Shown here: positions 1 through 6,987 of the stretch, piece after piece
How positions within the stretch are numbered: the stretch's first letter is position 1
How the letters are laid out: each line of letters opens with the position of its first letter
DNA from: an uncultured Veillonella sp.
Lineage (GTDB): Bacteria > Bacillota > Negativicutes > Veillonellales > Veillonellaceae
Reading direction: 5' to 3'
Assembly: GCF_900545205.1 (NCBI RefSeq)
Contig: NZ_UQYC01000029.1
Coordinates: forward strand, 1 to 21,850
Length of the DNA: 21,850 nucleotides
Made by a program: the position numbers and the translations under genes
Notes under the pieces: generated by a model
What the model was told of the DNA's origin: nothing
Database searches by the model: none
What the model saw: only the letters and a program-made list of their open reading frames with translations

Positions 1-741
1 GATATCCAAAAACGGACAGGTGAAGATATGCTCGTTACAGTAGTTAGTCAATATGGGGCAGAGCTTGCTGCCCATAAAGGCATCACTGTGCATACGGGGC
101 GCCTTGATCAAGAGGCTATGCAGAACTTAATTACAGAGCACAATGTGCGCTTATTAATTGATGCTAGCCATCCATATGCTGCTATCGTTACAGCTACGGC
201 TCAAGATGCAGCAAAGGCTATGAATATTCCTTTTGTTCGGTTTGAACGTAAAGAGGTGCCATTGCCAGACTATGATAAATTACATATCGTAGTAGACGAA
301 GTGGAAGCAGCCAATTTAGCAGGCAAATTAGCTAAGGAAAATAACAGCCATGTGTATTTGACGACTGGTAGTAAGACAATGCACATCTTTGCCAAATCTG
401 AAGCCTTACAAGATTGCGAAGTATGGACCCGTATTTTGCCTACAGCAGAGGTATTACAGATGATGGAAGACCTCAATGTGAGTCCGAAACGCATCGTTGC
501 AGTGCAAGGTCCATTTTCTTACGATATGAACCGCATCATGTTCCACGATACAAAGGCTAGCGTTGTAGTTATGAAAAACTCTGGTCTTGTAGGTGGGGCA
601 GATACGAAATTACAAGCAGCTATGGATCTTGGTATCCATGTTATTGTTATCGATCGTCCACGTGTTAAGATTGAAGGACATGTGGTATCATCTAATGATG
701 AATTTTTCAAATTATGGGAGGACACTAATGGATTACGTTAA
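1..741 (+). CDS. cobK: Precorrin-6A / cobalt-precorrin-6A reductase, 5' end cut by the window
   Basis: This is the C-terminal 246 residues of a CobK/CbiJ-family reductase, which uses NAD(P)H to reduce a double bond of the (cobalt-)precorrin-6A macrocycle in the cytoplasm. The frame is open from base 1 and the codons before the first ATG (28) are already coding. The family normally begins with a glycine-rich nucleotide-binding strand about 15-20 residues before the LVTVVSQYGAEL segment, so the true start lies upstream of the window and ATG 28 is internal. The segment LLIDASHPYA matches the conserved D-A-x-HPYA region of the family, and the C-terminal half keeps the VQGPFS and MKNSGxxGG motifs. 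The stop overlaps the start of cbiC by 14 bases, so the two are translationally coupled. With CbiK downstream the pathway is probably the early-cobalt (anaerobic) one, which makes cbiJ an equally good name. Confidence 0.9.
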   Translation, partial: DIQKRTGEDMLVTVVSQYGAELAAHKGITVHTGRLDQEAMQNLITEHNVRLLIDASHPYAAIVTATAQDAAKAMNIPFVRFERKEVPLPDYDKLHIVVDEVEAANLAGKLAKENNSHVYLTTGSKTMHIFAKSEALQDCEVWTRILPTAEVLQMMEDLNVSPKRIVAVQGPFSYDMNRIMFHDTKASVVVMKNSGLVGGADTKLQAAMDLGIHVIVIDRPRVKIEGHVVSSNDEFFKLWEDTNGLR

Positions 742-1393
742 AAATCCTAAAGCCATTGAAGATAAAAGTATGGAAATCATTTACGATTATGTAAAGGATT
801 TAGGTTTAACCGATGATGAAGTACGCGTTGTATCTCGTACAGTTCACGCATCTGGTGACGTTGAATATGCTCAACTCGTAAAAATGAGCCCTGACGCTGT
901 TCAAAAAGGTATAGAAGCATTAGACAATGGTGCAGATATTTACACTGACGTAGAAATGGTTCGCACAGGTATTTCTAAACCGGCTCTTAAACTTCGTGGT
1001 AATGAAGTACATTGCTTAATCAAAGATGAAAATGTAGCTAAAATGGCTAAAGAGTTGGGGGTAACTCGCTCTATCGCGGCTATGCGTACATTTGGCAAAC
1101 AATTAGAAGGTCAAATCGTTGCTATCGGTAATGCTCCAACAGCATTGTACGAAGTATTGCGTTTAGCCCTCGAAGAAGGCGTTAAACCTGCTCTTATCAT
1201 TGGTATCCCTGTAGGCTTCGTAGGCGCTGCAGAATCCAAAGACTATTTGATGGAAGTATCCCCAGTTCCTTACATCACTGTAAAAGGTAACAAAGGTGGT
1301 AGCCCAATCGCTGCTTCCGTATGTAATGCATTGCTTTACACAGATGTAAAACGCAATGACATGCTTTTTGTAGAAGGTAAAGAATCTAAATAA
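728..1393 (+). CDS. cbiC: Precorrin-8X / cobalt-precorrin-8 methylmutase
   Basis: CbiC/CobH moves the C-11 methyl group to C-12, giving (cobalt) hydrogenobyrinate/cobyrinate. The protein is 221 residues, the usual family length. RTVHASGDVEYA holds the catalytic histidine (H40), and GIPVGFVGAAESK near the C terminus is a family hallmark. An in-frame ATG at 593 would extend the protein, but that stretch lies inside cobK and does not look like CbiC. ATG 728 has a good Shine-Dalgarno (GGGAGG, 716-721) and gives the expected N terminus. It overlaps the cobK stop by 14 bases and is followed within five bases by a strong terminator, so it is the last gene of a corrin-ring operon that starts outside the window. 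Confidence 0.95.
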   Translation: MDYVKNPKAIEDKSMEIIYDYVKDLGLTDDEVRVVSRTVHASGDVEYAQLVKMSPDAVQKGIEALDNGADIYTDVEMVRTGISKPALKLRGNEVHCLIKDENVAKMAKELGVTRSIAAMRTFGKQLEGQIVAIGNAPTALYEVLRLALEEGVKPALIIGIPVGFVGAAESKDYLMEVSPVPYITVKGNKGGSPIAASVCNALLYTDVKRNDMLFVEGKESK

Positions 1394-1396
1394 TAC

Positions 1397-1438
1397 AAAA
1401 CCCGAATCGTGTTTTAGTAGTTTTGCGATTCGGGTTTT
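1397..1438 (+). terminator. Rho-independent terminator after cbiC
   Basis: A perfect 13-bp inverted repeat (AAAACCCGAATCG at 1397-1409, CGATTCGGGTTTT at 1426-1438) surrounds a 16-base loop and ends in a T run. The A-rich 5' side means it could also work on the opposite strand. It closes the cobK-cbiC transcription unit. Confidence 0.9.
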
Positions 1439-1450
1439 ACTGTATATTTT

Positions 1451-1548
1451 AGATACTACCAGTTAAAAGTAATATTTTTTCTAGCAATAGTATACTCGTT
1501 TCTTAGATACTACCAGTTAAAAATAAATATTTTTAATTGGTAGTATCT
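1451..1548. promoter_or_regulatory. Tripled AGATACTACC box forming a 44-bp palindrome, candidate operator
   Basis: AGATACTACCAGTTAAAA occurs at 1451-1468 and again at 1505-1522. A third, inverted copy at 1528-1548 pairs with the second over 21 bp with one mismatch and a two-base centre (1505-1525 against 1528-1548). The first copy also has a degraded inverted partner (ATAGTATACT, near 1487-1496). The block sits between the cbiC terminator and the importer permease gene. It lacks a GC-rich stem followed by a U tract, so it looks more like a DNA-binding site for a dimeric regulator than a terminator. No riboswitch was recognised here. The role as operator of the importer genes is inference. Confidence 0.5.
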
Positions 1549-1631
1549 CTAAAATCGCTGTTACTAGGTCTAAAATATAGAATTTTCAAAATGACTTATT
1601 TTGTATATGAAGATATGGAGAGGGGGTTCGT

Positions 1632-2627
1632 ATGGAGTCTATTAATGAACGAAAGGCCTTTCGTTTATCTGTTATCATTGTTTTACTTATTGCAGTGATA
1701 GCTTGTATGATTATATCTCTTATCTGGGGTTCTACACCTGTATCGCTAGCAGAGATATGGAGAACGTTATGGTCTGATGAATTAACAGATACGGCTTCAC
1801 AGATTATTTGGAATATTCGTTTGCCCCGTAATATCGTGGCTGCTTTGGTAGGGGCCTGTCTTGCAGTATCGGGGGCTATATTACAAGCGGTTATGAAAAA
1901 CCCACTGGCGGATCCACAAATTGTAGGGGTATCCTCTGGTGCAGGACTAGCTGGTGTTATCATATTTATTTTATTTCCTGGGTATGATCATATAGTTCCT
2001 TTAGTGGCCTTTTTAGGTGCTATGGCTGCAGCACTTATGGTGTATGCATTAGCATGGAAAAATGGAGTGCAACCTAGTCGTATTATCTTAGCTGGTGTTG
2101 CGGTCGCAGCCTTTTTAGGCTCAGGTATTTCAGCACTACTTGTATTCTTCGGTGATCGTGTACAAGGGGCATTGCTTTGGATGGTAGGGGGACTCGCTGC
2201 ACGCAGTTGGCCTCAGGTAGAAGTGCTGTTTCCATATGCTATAATTGGTCTTATTTTTGCCTGTTTAGGAGCTAAACGACTTACCATTTTAAGTTTAGGT
2301 GATGAAACTGCAAAGGGATTAGGCCTTAAGGTAGAACAAACACGGTTTATTATGACTGCAGTGGCTGCTCTTTTAGCGGCTGGTGCTGTAAGTATAGCTG
2401 GGCTTATCGGATTTGTAGGTTTGGTTATTCCCCATATGTTACGTCTTATAATCGGTAACGACTATGCATATTTACTGCCTGGATCCGCATTATTAGGCGC
2501 ACTAGTTCTTGTTGTCAGTGATACAATAGGACGTGTTATGTGGAGCCCTATAGAGGTGCCAGTGGGCATTATTATGGCATTTTTCGGAGCGCCGTTCTTC
2601 TTGTATCTGTTGAGGAGGGATAACTAA
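1632..2627 (+). CDS. BtuC/FecCD-family ABC importer permease
   Basis: This 331-residue inner-membrane permease belongs to the type II importer family that takes up vitamin B12, haem or ferric siderophores. Hydrophobic segments run through the whole length (about ten helices). Family motifs are in order: RLPRN (63-67), NPLADPQIVGVSSGAG (90-105), the coupling-helix region GDETAKGLGL (223-232), GLIGFVGLVIPHMLR (257-271), PIEVPVG (306-312) and GAPFFLYLLR (319-328). ATG 1632 follows a purine-rich ribosome site (GGAGAGGGGG). The stop shares one base with the ATPase start, so the two are coupled. Sequence alone does not tell B12 from haem, cobalt-chelate or siderophore; the corrinoid neighbours and the adjacent exported CbiK favour a corrinoid, tetrapyrrole or metal-complex substrate. 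Confidence 0.9.
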   Translation: MESINERKAFRLSVIIVLLIAVIACMIISLIWGSTPVSLAEIWRTLWSDELTDTASQIIWNIRLPRNIVAALVGACLAVSGAILQAVMKNPLADPQIVGVSSGAGLAGVIIFILFPGYDHIVPLVAFLGAMAAALMVYALAWKNGVQPSRIILAGVAVAAFLGSGISALLVFFGDRVQGALLWMVGGLAARSWPQVEVLFPYAIIGLIFACLGAKRLTILSLGDETAKGLGLKVEQTRFIMTAVAALLAAGAVSIAGLIGFVGLVIPHMLRLIIGNDYAYLLPGSALLGALVLVVSDTIGRVMWSPIEVPVGIIMAFFGAPFFLYLLRRDN

Positions 2628-3409
2628 TGAATACCGCTATTGATGTAAAACAGTTATCCGTAACTCTTGGTAATCGTCATATTCTACATGACATTAATGT
2701 ATCGGTTCCTATCGGTAAAATTACGACATTAATAGGGCCTAATGGTTGTGGTAAAAGTACGCTTTTACGATCTATGATCGGATATATTTCTAGTCCTAGT
2801 GAGTGTGTAACCATCTTTGATAAGCCATTATCCTCTTATTCACAAAATAAACTGGCTCGTCAAATGGCATTTTTGCCACAAGTACCGAATATGCCAAAGG
2901 ATATGACTGTAGAAGAATTGGTATATTGTGGACGGTATCCATACCAAACGTGGTGGAAAAACACGGCTAAAGAAGATCGTGAAATTGTTGATTATGCATT
3001 AGACATTACAAAAACGAATCATTTGAGAGAACAATTAATCCCATCTCTATCTGGTGGCGAACGGCAACGCGTTTGGATTGCTATGGCGCTAGCACAGCAA
3101 CCAAAATTATTAGTATTAGATGAACCAACAACATATTTAGATATTAATCACCAATTAGAAATTATGGAGTTATTGAAACGCTTAAATAAGGAACAAAATT
3201 TAACCGTTCTCATGGTACTTCACGAACTAACACAGGCGGTTCAATATTCACATTATATGGCTGTTATAAAAGAAGGCCATTTAGTAACGTCAGGAGAAAC
3301 AAATAAAATAATATCAGATGAGTTGTTTAGAGATGTTTTCTCTGTAGATGTACAACTCGATACATTTGATAATAAAAAATATGTGCGTGTAAAAGGATTA
3401 GTTGAGTAG
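2627..3409 (+). CDS. BtuD/FepC-like ABC importer ATPase
   Basis: This 260-residue ATP-binding subunit would energise the permease encoded just upstream. All nucleotide-binding motifs are intact: Walker A GPNGCGKST (37-45), Q-loop around LPQVPNMP (83-90), signature LSGGERQ (141-147), Walker B LLVLDEPTT (161-169) and switch histidine in VLHE (H199). The Tyr and Trp residues after the Q-loop (YPYQTWW) are typical of the FepC/BtuD branch. Its ATG overlaps the permease stop (TAATG), which implies equimolar synthesis. It is followed by a bidirectional terminator shared with the convergent binding-protein gene. There is no separate substrate-binding gene in this + strand unit; the candidate partner is encoded on the opposite strand at 3478-4419. 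Confidence 0.93.
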   Translation: MNTAIDVKQLSVTLGNRHILHDINVSVPIGKITTLIGPNGCGKSTLLRSMIGYISSPSECVTIFDKPLSSYSQNKLARQMAFLPQVPNMPKDMTVEELVYCGRYPYQTWWKNTAKEDREIVDYALDITKTNHLREQLIPSLSGGERQRVWIAMALAQQPKLLVLDEPTTYLDINHQLEIMELLKRLNKEQNLTVLMVLHELTQAVQYSHYMAVIKEGHLVTSGETNKIISDELFRDVFSVDVQLDTFDNKKYVRVKGLVE

Positions 3410-3425
3410 CTTGATACTAATAGAA

Positions 3426-3461
3426 AAAGAGGGCATTCCCTATTTGGGGGATGCCCTCTTT
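3426..3461. terminator. Bidirectional terminator between converging importer genes
   Basis: AAAGAGGGCATTCCC (3426-3440) pairs with GGGGATGCCCTCTTT (3447-3461) over 15 bp with one T/G wobble and a six-base loop. A runs on the left and T runs on the right let it stop transcription from both the ATPase gene (+) and the binding-protein gene (-). Confidence 0.88.
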
Positions 3462-3477
3462 AGCATGATGCAATATG

Positions 3478-4419
3478 TTAGAATGTAACATTAATACCGT
3501 ATGCTTCTTTAACTAAACGTGCCATAGCTTCAGGTGTTTGTAGACCTGGGTTTAATAGGAATAGTTTGGAAGGTAAATAAATAACGCGGTTATTTTGTAC
3601 TGCTTTCAAATTAGCCCATGCAGGATTATCTGTCATGGCTTTTTTCATAGCTTTTGTAATTTCTTCTTCTTTACCCATTGTTACAACAAAGATAATGTCA
3701 GGATTATCTTCTGTTAATGTTTCTAAGGAGTAAGGTACTGTTTTATCCTTGGTTGTACCCTCTAGGTGGGAGGCAACAACATTTGTTATACCTAGTTCTT
3801 TTACCATAGATGCAGTCACTGCTTCATCAGTTTCGGCAGTTACACCTTTACCTGTGGCACGTAACACGGCAACACGTGCAGGCTGTTGATTTTTAACTGC
3901 ATCTTTTACCTTGGTGATATTGCTTTCATAGGTAGTAATAACAGATTTAGCCTTGTCTTGATGATTGGTTAACTCACCGAGGAATGTTAACATTGGTACA
4001 TTATCTTTAATACCATCGTAATCAAAAAGTACGGTTGGAATATTATTAGCTTGTAATTGGGATTCATATTTTTTATGTTGATTTACTAAACCCAATACCA
4101 AATCTGGTTTCAAGCCTAATAGTTGTTCCATGTTGATATTTGCAGTTTGACCAAGAGCGGGTAGAGCTTCTAATTCTGGGGGTAATTTATCCGTTGTATT
4201 GGCACGGCTAATGGCTTTACCATCGACAGCATAAAGCATAGATAAAACGGAATTAGATAATACAGCAATTTTTTGTGGATCCTTTGGTACTGTATAGGTT
4301 TGACCGTTATAGGTCAATTCCTTTGTAGTAGCAGAAGAGCTGGATGTGGATTTACCACACCCAGCTAGTGCTAGTACAATCATAACCAAAGCGATACTAC
4401 CAAGTAGTAGTTTTTTCAT
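3478..4419 (-). CDS. Lipoprotein substrate-binding protein of a BtuF/FecB-type importer
   Basis: This 313-residue protein begins with a lipoprotein signal (MKKLLLGS, hydrophobic core, LALAGC with lipidated C21) and a serine-rich linker, then a two-lobe periplasmic-binding domain of the PF01497 type: PQKIAVLSNSVLSMLYAV at the start of lobe 1, LLGLKPDLVLG, and a C-terminal lobe with NPDIIFVV and AVQNNRVIYLP. It should capture a metal chelate or corrinoid outside the inner membrane and deliver it to the BtuC/FecCD-like permease. ATG 4419 has AGGAG six bases upstream. It is the second gene of a - strand pair, 50 bases after the exported CbiK gene and with no terminator seen between them, so the two are probably co-transcribed. 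It converges on its likely permease and ATPase genes. Confidence 0.88.
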   Translation of the reverse strand: MKKLLLGSIALVMIVLALAGCGKSTSSSSATTKELTYNGQTYTVPKDPQKIAVLSNSVLSMLYAVDGKAISRANTTDKLPPELEALPALGQTANINMEQLLGLKPDLVLGLVNQHKKYESQLQANNIPTVLFDYDGIKDNVPMLTFLGELTNHQDKAKSVITTYESNITKVKDAVKNQQPARVAVLRATGKGVTAETDEAVTASMVKELGITNVVASHLEGTTKDKTVPYSLETLTEDNPDIIFVVTMGKEEEITKAMKKAMTDNPAWANLKAVQNNRVIYLPSKLFLLNPGLQTPEAMARLVKEAYGINVTF

Positions 4420-4469
4420 GATGTACTCCTATGTACGTTTTTAACGATACAATTTAATTGTTAAGTAAA

Positions 4470-5459
4470 TTATTTTTCTAATGCATCCCAAGCTTCGTTA
4501 GCACGTTCAACGAAGATATTGCGGATATTTTGGTTTTCACCAAGGCCATGAAGGTATGTATCTACTTTGAAGCCGTCTTTTTCAAGGATGGATTTATGAG
4601 AATCTGGTTCATTGCCTGCCATGTCGTTATTAGCATGGTCACCAGCTACCATCATGAATGGCATCAATGTAACATGTTTAATACCATGCATTTTCAATTG
4701 AGGTACAACTTGTTCAAGATTTGGAGTGCCTTCTACTGTGTAGATGTATACGTTTTTCAACCCAAGGGAGTGAATACGATCTTGAATTACAGAATAGTAT
4801 GCATTGGAAGGATCTGGAGTACCATGAGCCATGATAAGAAGTGCATCTTCTTTACCTAATTTAGGGAATTGAGATTGAACAGCTTTAATTGTTTGTACAA
4901 CTTCATCAGTTTGACCTTCTTGACCCATCCAGTACATAAGTGGAGTACCAAGGGTCATTTTTTTGAAGTTATTTTTGTATAAGTTGTAAACAGCAACATC
5001 ATAGTTATATTCCATGCCAGGAATAACATCTAAGGATGTTAAAGCTACACGAGTGTAACCTTCAGCTTTTAATTGGTCTAACGCTTCTTCAGGTGTAGGA
5101 TATGTAATACCTTCTTTTTGTTGGATACGATCACGGATGATATGACTAGTGAAAGCTGTTACTACTTTTGTGTTTGGATGAGCTGCTTTAATAGCATCTA
5201 CAGTAGCATCAATAGTTTTAGCACGAGTATCTTTGTAAGTTGTACCAAAGCTCATAACAACGATTGCATCTTTGTTTTGAAGATTTTGAAGTTCTTTAGT
5301 TTCATGTGTGCGAACACCAATAGTAGATGCTTCTTTCAATGCTGGTGTAGGATCTTTTACTTCTTCATTTAATTGGTATGCCGCGTGAGATACAACAGGT
5401 GCACCAACGGATACTGCTAGACCTAAAATAGCGGATGCTAATGCTAATTGTTTTTTCAT
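4470..5459 (-). CDS. cbiK: Exported (periplasmic) CbiK-type chelatase
   Basis: The protein is a CbiK-family sirohydrochlorin cobaltochelatase homologue with an added export signal: MKKQ, a hydrophobic stretch, and a likely signal-peptidase site at SHA-AY (after residue 26). The two-lobed chelatase domain starts near DAIVVMSFGTTY (64-75). The three metal-site residues known from the family are present: H212 in LLIMAHGTPDP, E243 in YTVEGTP, H275 in VAGDHANND. A longer reading from 5477 exists, but that ATG overlaps the ribosome site; AGGAG at 5467-5471 is spaced seven bases from ATG 5459 and gives a normal signal peptide of 329 residues in total. Periplasmic CbiK is known from Desulfovibrio, where it binds haem and has been linked to metal or haem transport. 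Here it is the first gene before a binding-protein lipoprotein, which fits such a transport role; that role is inference. Confidence 0.88.
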   Translation of the reverse strand: MKKQLALASAILGLAVSVGAPVVSHAAYQLNEEVKDPTPALKEASTIGVRTHETKELQNLQNKDAIVVMSFGTTYKDTRAKTIDATVDAIKAAHPNTKVVTAFTSHIIRDRIQQKEGITYPTPEEALDQLKAEGYTRVALTSLDVIPGMEYNYDVAVYNLYKNNFKKMTLGTPLMYWMGQEGQTDEVVQTIKAVQSQFPKLGKEDALLIMAHGTPDPSNAYYSVIQDRIHSLGLKNVYIYTVEGTPNLEQVVPQLKMHGIKHVTLMPFMMVAGDHANNDMAGNEPDSHKSILEKDGFKVDTYLHGLGENQNIRNIFVERANEAWDALEK

Positions 5460-5872
5460 TTTAATACTCCTATCCATAACTAAACTACAGTCTATACAAT
5501 AATCTTAGTAGTGTAGATAAATTAATATAAATAATTATAGATTTATAGACTACTATAGATTAATTGCATATATATAACCTTACGCCAATCGTAACAAAGG
5601 GAAATAGGGGTGTCAATAAACCCCATACCCCTAGAAGTATAGGAAAAATAAGGTGTTTTTAAGAAAATAATGTGATGAGTATAGTATAGTATTAGCTTTT
5701 ATAATTATATTCTTTTTAGTTATATGGATATGAATATGTGAATATATAAGTAATTTTATTTTCTTATTATCTGGATAAATTTTGATATTATTTCTCATTG
5801 ACTTATATTCGTGAATCTTGTACTATTATTACATAGTAGTTGATAACAATTTTCAGTTATGGAGGTTGTATC
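5460..5872. other. Divergent intergenic region between the exported CbiK and the degenerate CbiK paralogue
   Basis: About 410 very AT-rich bases with no convincing gene apart from the leader ORF that follows. An inverted pair TAGTAGT (5506-5512) and ACTACTA (5549-5555) flanks the likely promoter region of the - strand operon; its ACTAC core resembles the box upstream of the importer permease. A small G/C-rich element lies at 5605-5633: TAGGGGT and ACCCCTA can pair around a 15-base loop, and an inner GGGG/CCCC pairing competes with it. The + strand promoter lies at 5798-5826. Confidence 0.5.
5798..5826 (+). promoter_or_regulatory. Sigma-70-type promoter of the degenerate CbiK paralogue
   Basis: TTGACT (5798-5803), a 17-base spacer and TACTAT (5821-5826) form a near-consensus promoter. 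Transcription would start around 5833, leaving a leader of about 65 bases that contains the nine-codon ORF. Confidence 0.6.
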
Positions 5873-5902
5873 ATGTATGAGCGATATGGAGGTCACATAT
5901 GA
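5873..5902 (+). CDS. Nine-codon leader ORF overlapping the next start codon
   Basis: ATG 5873 is preceded by its own ribosome site (TATGGAGGT, 5859-5867) and encodes MYERYGGHI before a TGA at 5900-5902. That stop overlaps the ATG of the downstream CbiK paralogue as ATGA (5899-5902). The second ribosome site (TATGGAGGT, 5885-5893) lies inside the leader ORF and repeats the first exactly. Such an arrangement would couple translation of the downstream gene to translation of the leader. It may instead be a chance product of a small duplication of the ribosome site. No function for the peptide itself is claimed. Confidence 0.4.
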   Translation: MYERYGGHI

Positions 5903-6780
5903 AAGGTATAATTATTGCATCCTTTGGATCAATTTATCAAGATGCTGTGGAGAAATCCATCGGCAGTATAGAGAAAAAAGTACGTTCCATGTATAGAGAT
6001 ATGGAGGTACGTCGTGTATTTTTATCAGATGCATTAGTAGAGAAGTGGAATGAGAAGTACGATGATAAGATTTCTTCTTTCACAGAGGCTATGCAAGATT
6101 TCGCTCGCAAAGGCGTTGATGAAGTATACATTCAGCCAATTACATTGGTAGCAGATCAGTGTTACCAACAAATGCGTAAACAAGCATTAAAGTTTTTACA
6201 TAGTAATGAATATGGTTTTAGCCAAGTGAATATTGGTAAACCATTACTTACATCATTAGGTGTAAAAAACTATGCTGACGATTATGAAGCGACATTAGAA
6301 AGTATTGTTCGCCACGTTAATACAAAAGCACTTAATAAATCTGTAGTGCTCATGGCAAATGGTCAAAATCAATTAGAGTTTAGTACATTACAATTGAAAG
6401 CTATGTACGGTGCAGCACCAAATGTAGTAGTATTTACTACAAATGGATTCCCTACATTTAAACAAGCACTTACATTATTAGATCGTATGGGTCATAAAGA
6501 CTTGTTAGTAGTACCATTAGCTCTTATTGGTTCTACACATTTAATGGACTATCTTGGCGGTGAGCGTTCTGACTCCATTTATGCATTGCTTGCTGAAGAA
6601 GGGTACAATGTAGATATTTGGAATGAAGGTCTTGGTGAAAACCCTTATGTACAAGATTTATTCTTGAAACATTTAGGCCAAGCTATCCGCATGTCTGATC
6701 GGAAACGTCCCATGCCTCGTGAATCTGTAAAACCTGTAATGACAAACTCTCGTATGGAAGCACAAGGTATGATTTCTTAG
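5899..6780 (+). CDS. CbiK-family paralogue lacking all three metal ligands (probable non-catalytic)
   Basis: This 293-residue cytoplasmic protein keeps the CbiK fold outline: N-terminal MKGIIIASFGSIYQDA, VDEVYIQPITLVAD (73-86), the VNIGKPLL segment (110-117), a second lobe, and a C terminus like that of the other two paralogues (NEGLGENPYVQDLF). At the metal site, however, the histidine of the HG motif is N154 (LMANGQ), the glutamate of ENxP/EGTP is N182 (TTNGFP), and the GDHAxND motif reads GSTHLMD, putting T213 at the histidine position with a histidine one residue later. The gene is intact, with a promoter, a ribosome site and a terminator, so it is not an obvious pseudogene. It may bind a tetrapyrrole or metal without chelatase activity, or partner the active paralogue. 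Calling it simply cbiK would be misleading. Confidence 0.8.
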   Translation: MKGIIIASFGSIYQDAVEKSIGSIEKKVRSMYRDMEVRRVFLSDALVEKWNEKYDDKISSFTEAMQDFARKGVDEVYIQPITLVADQCYQQMRKQALKFLHSNEYGFSQVNIGKPLLTSLGVKNYADDYEATLESIVRHVNTKALNKSVVLMANGQNQLEFSTLQLKAMYGAAPNVVVFTTNGFPTFKQALTLLDRMGHKDLLVVPLALIGSTHLMDYLGGERSDSIYALLAEEGYNVDIWNEGLGENPYVQDLFLKHLGQAIRMSDRKRPMPRESVKPVMTNSRMEAQGMIS

Positions 6781-6838
6781 TTTGATCTCTCACATAATTA
6801 GACATACATCTCTCCACACTCCTTTATATACGTGAAAG

Positions 6839-6873
6839 TCCTCCTTGTTGGAAATCCAATGAGGAGGATTTTT
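6839..6873 (+). terminator. Terminator after the degenerate CbiK paralogue
   Basis: TCCTCCTTGTTGG (6839-6851) pairs with CCAATGAGGAGGA (6856-6868) around a four-base loop, with a two-base internal mismatch, and is followed by five T residues. It separates the second and third CbiK genes into different transcription units. Confidence 0.75.
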
Positions 6874-6916
6874 ACTTTTACTATGAAAAATATTTATAAT
6901 ATCCATTTTATACGTC

Positions 6917-6951
6917 CTATGGTATGCCCCTAAGGTGTCGTCTATGGTATG
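6917..6951. repeat. Direct repeat CTATGGTATG upstream of the third CbiK gene
   Basis: CTATGGTATG occurs at 6917-6926 and 6942-6951, 25 bases apart, just ahead of the ribosome site of the third CbiK gene (ATG 6988). The spacing is a little over two helical turns, which fits a regulator binding one face of the promoter. The function is inferred from position only. Confidence 0.4.
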
Positions 6952-6987
6952 ATTAAGATACAGTATTAATTAGATAAGGAGACTTCC

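Noticed and set aside
593..727. Longer cbiC starting at ATG 593
   Set aside because: The added 45 residues lie wholly within cobK, do not match the CbiC family and lack a ribosome site, while ATG 728 has one.
1394..1631. Cobalamin riboswitch before the importer permease
   Set aside because: The conserved B12-box core sequences were not found; the structured elements present are a terminator and an AT-rich palindrome.
2355..2363. CAGTGGC (complement of GCCACTG) as a riboswitch core
   Set aside because: It lies in the middle of the permease coding sequence without any of the surrounding riboswitch elements, and shows that the heptamer occurs by chance in this window.
4530..4859. A 109-residue + strand frame opposite the exported CbiK gene
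   Set aside because: It is a shadow of a well-supported gene, with no ribosome site or recognisable domain.
5460..5477. Start of the exported CbiK at 5477
   Set aside because: This ATG lies on the ribosome site of ATG 5459 and would place charged residues before a normal signal peptide.
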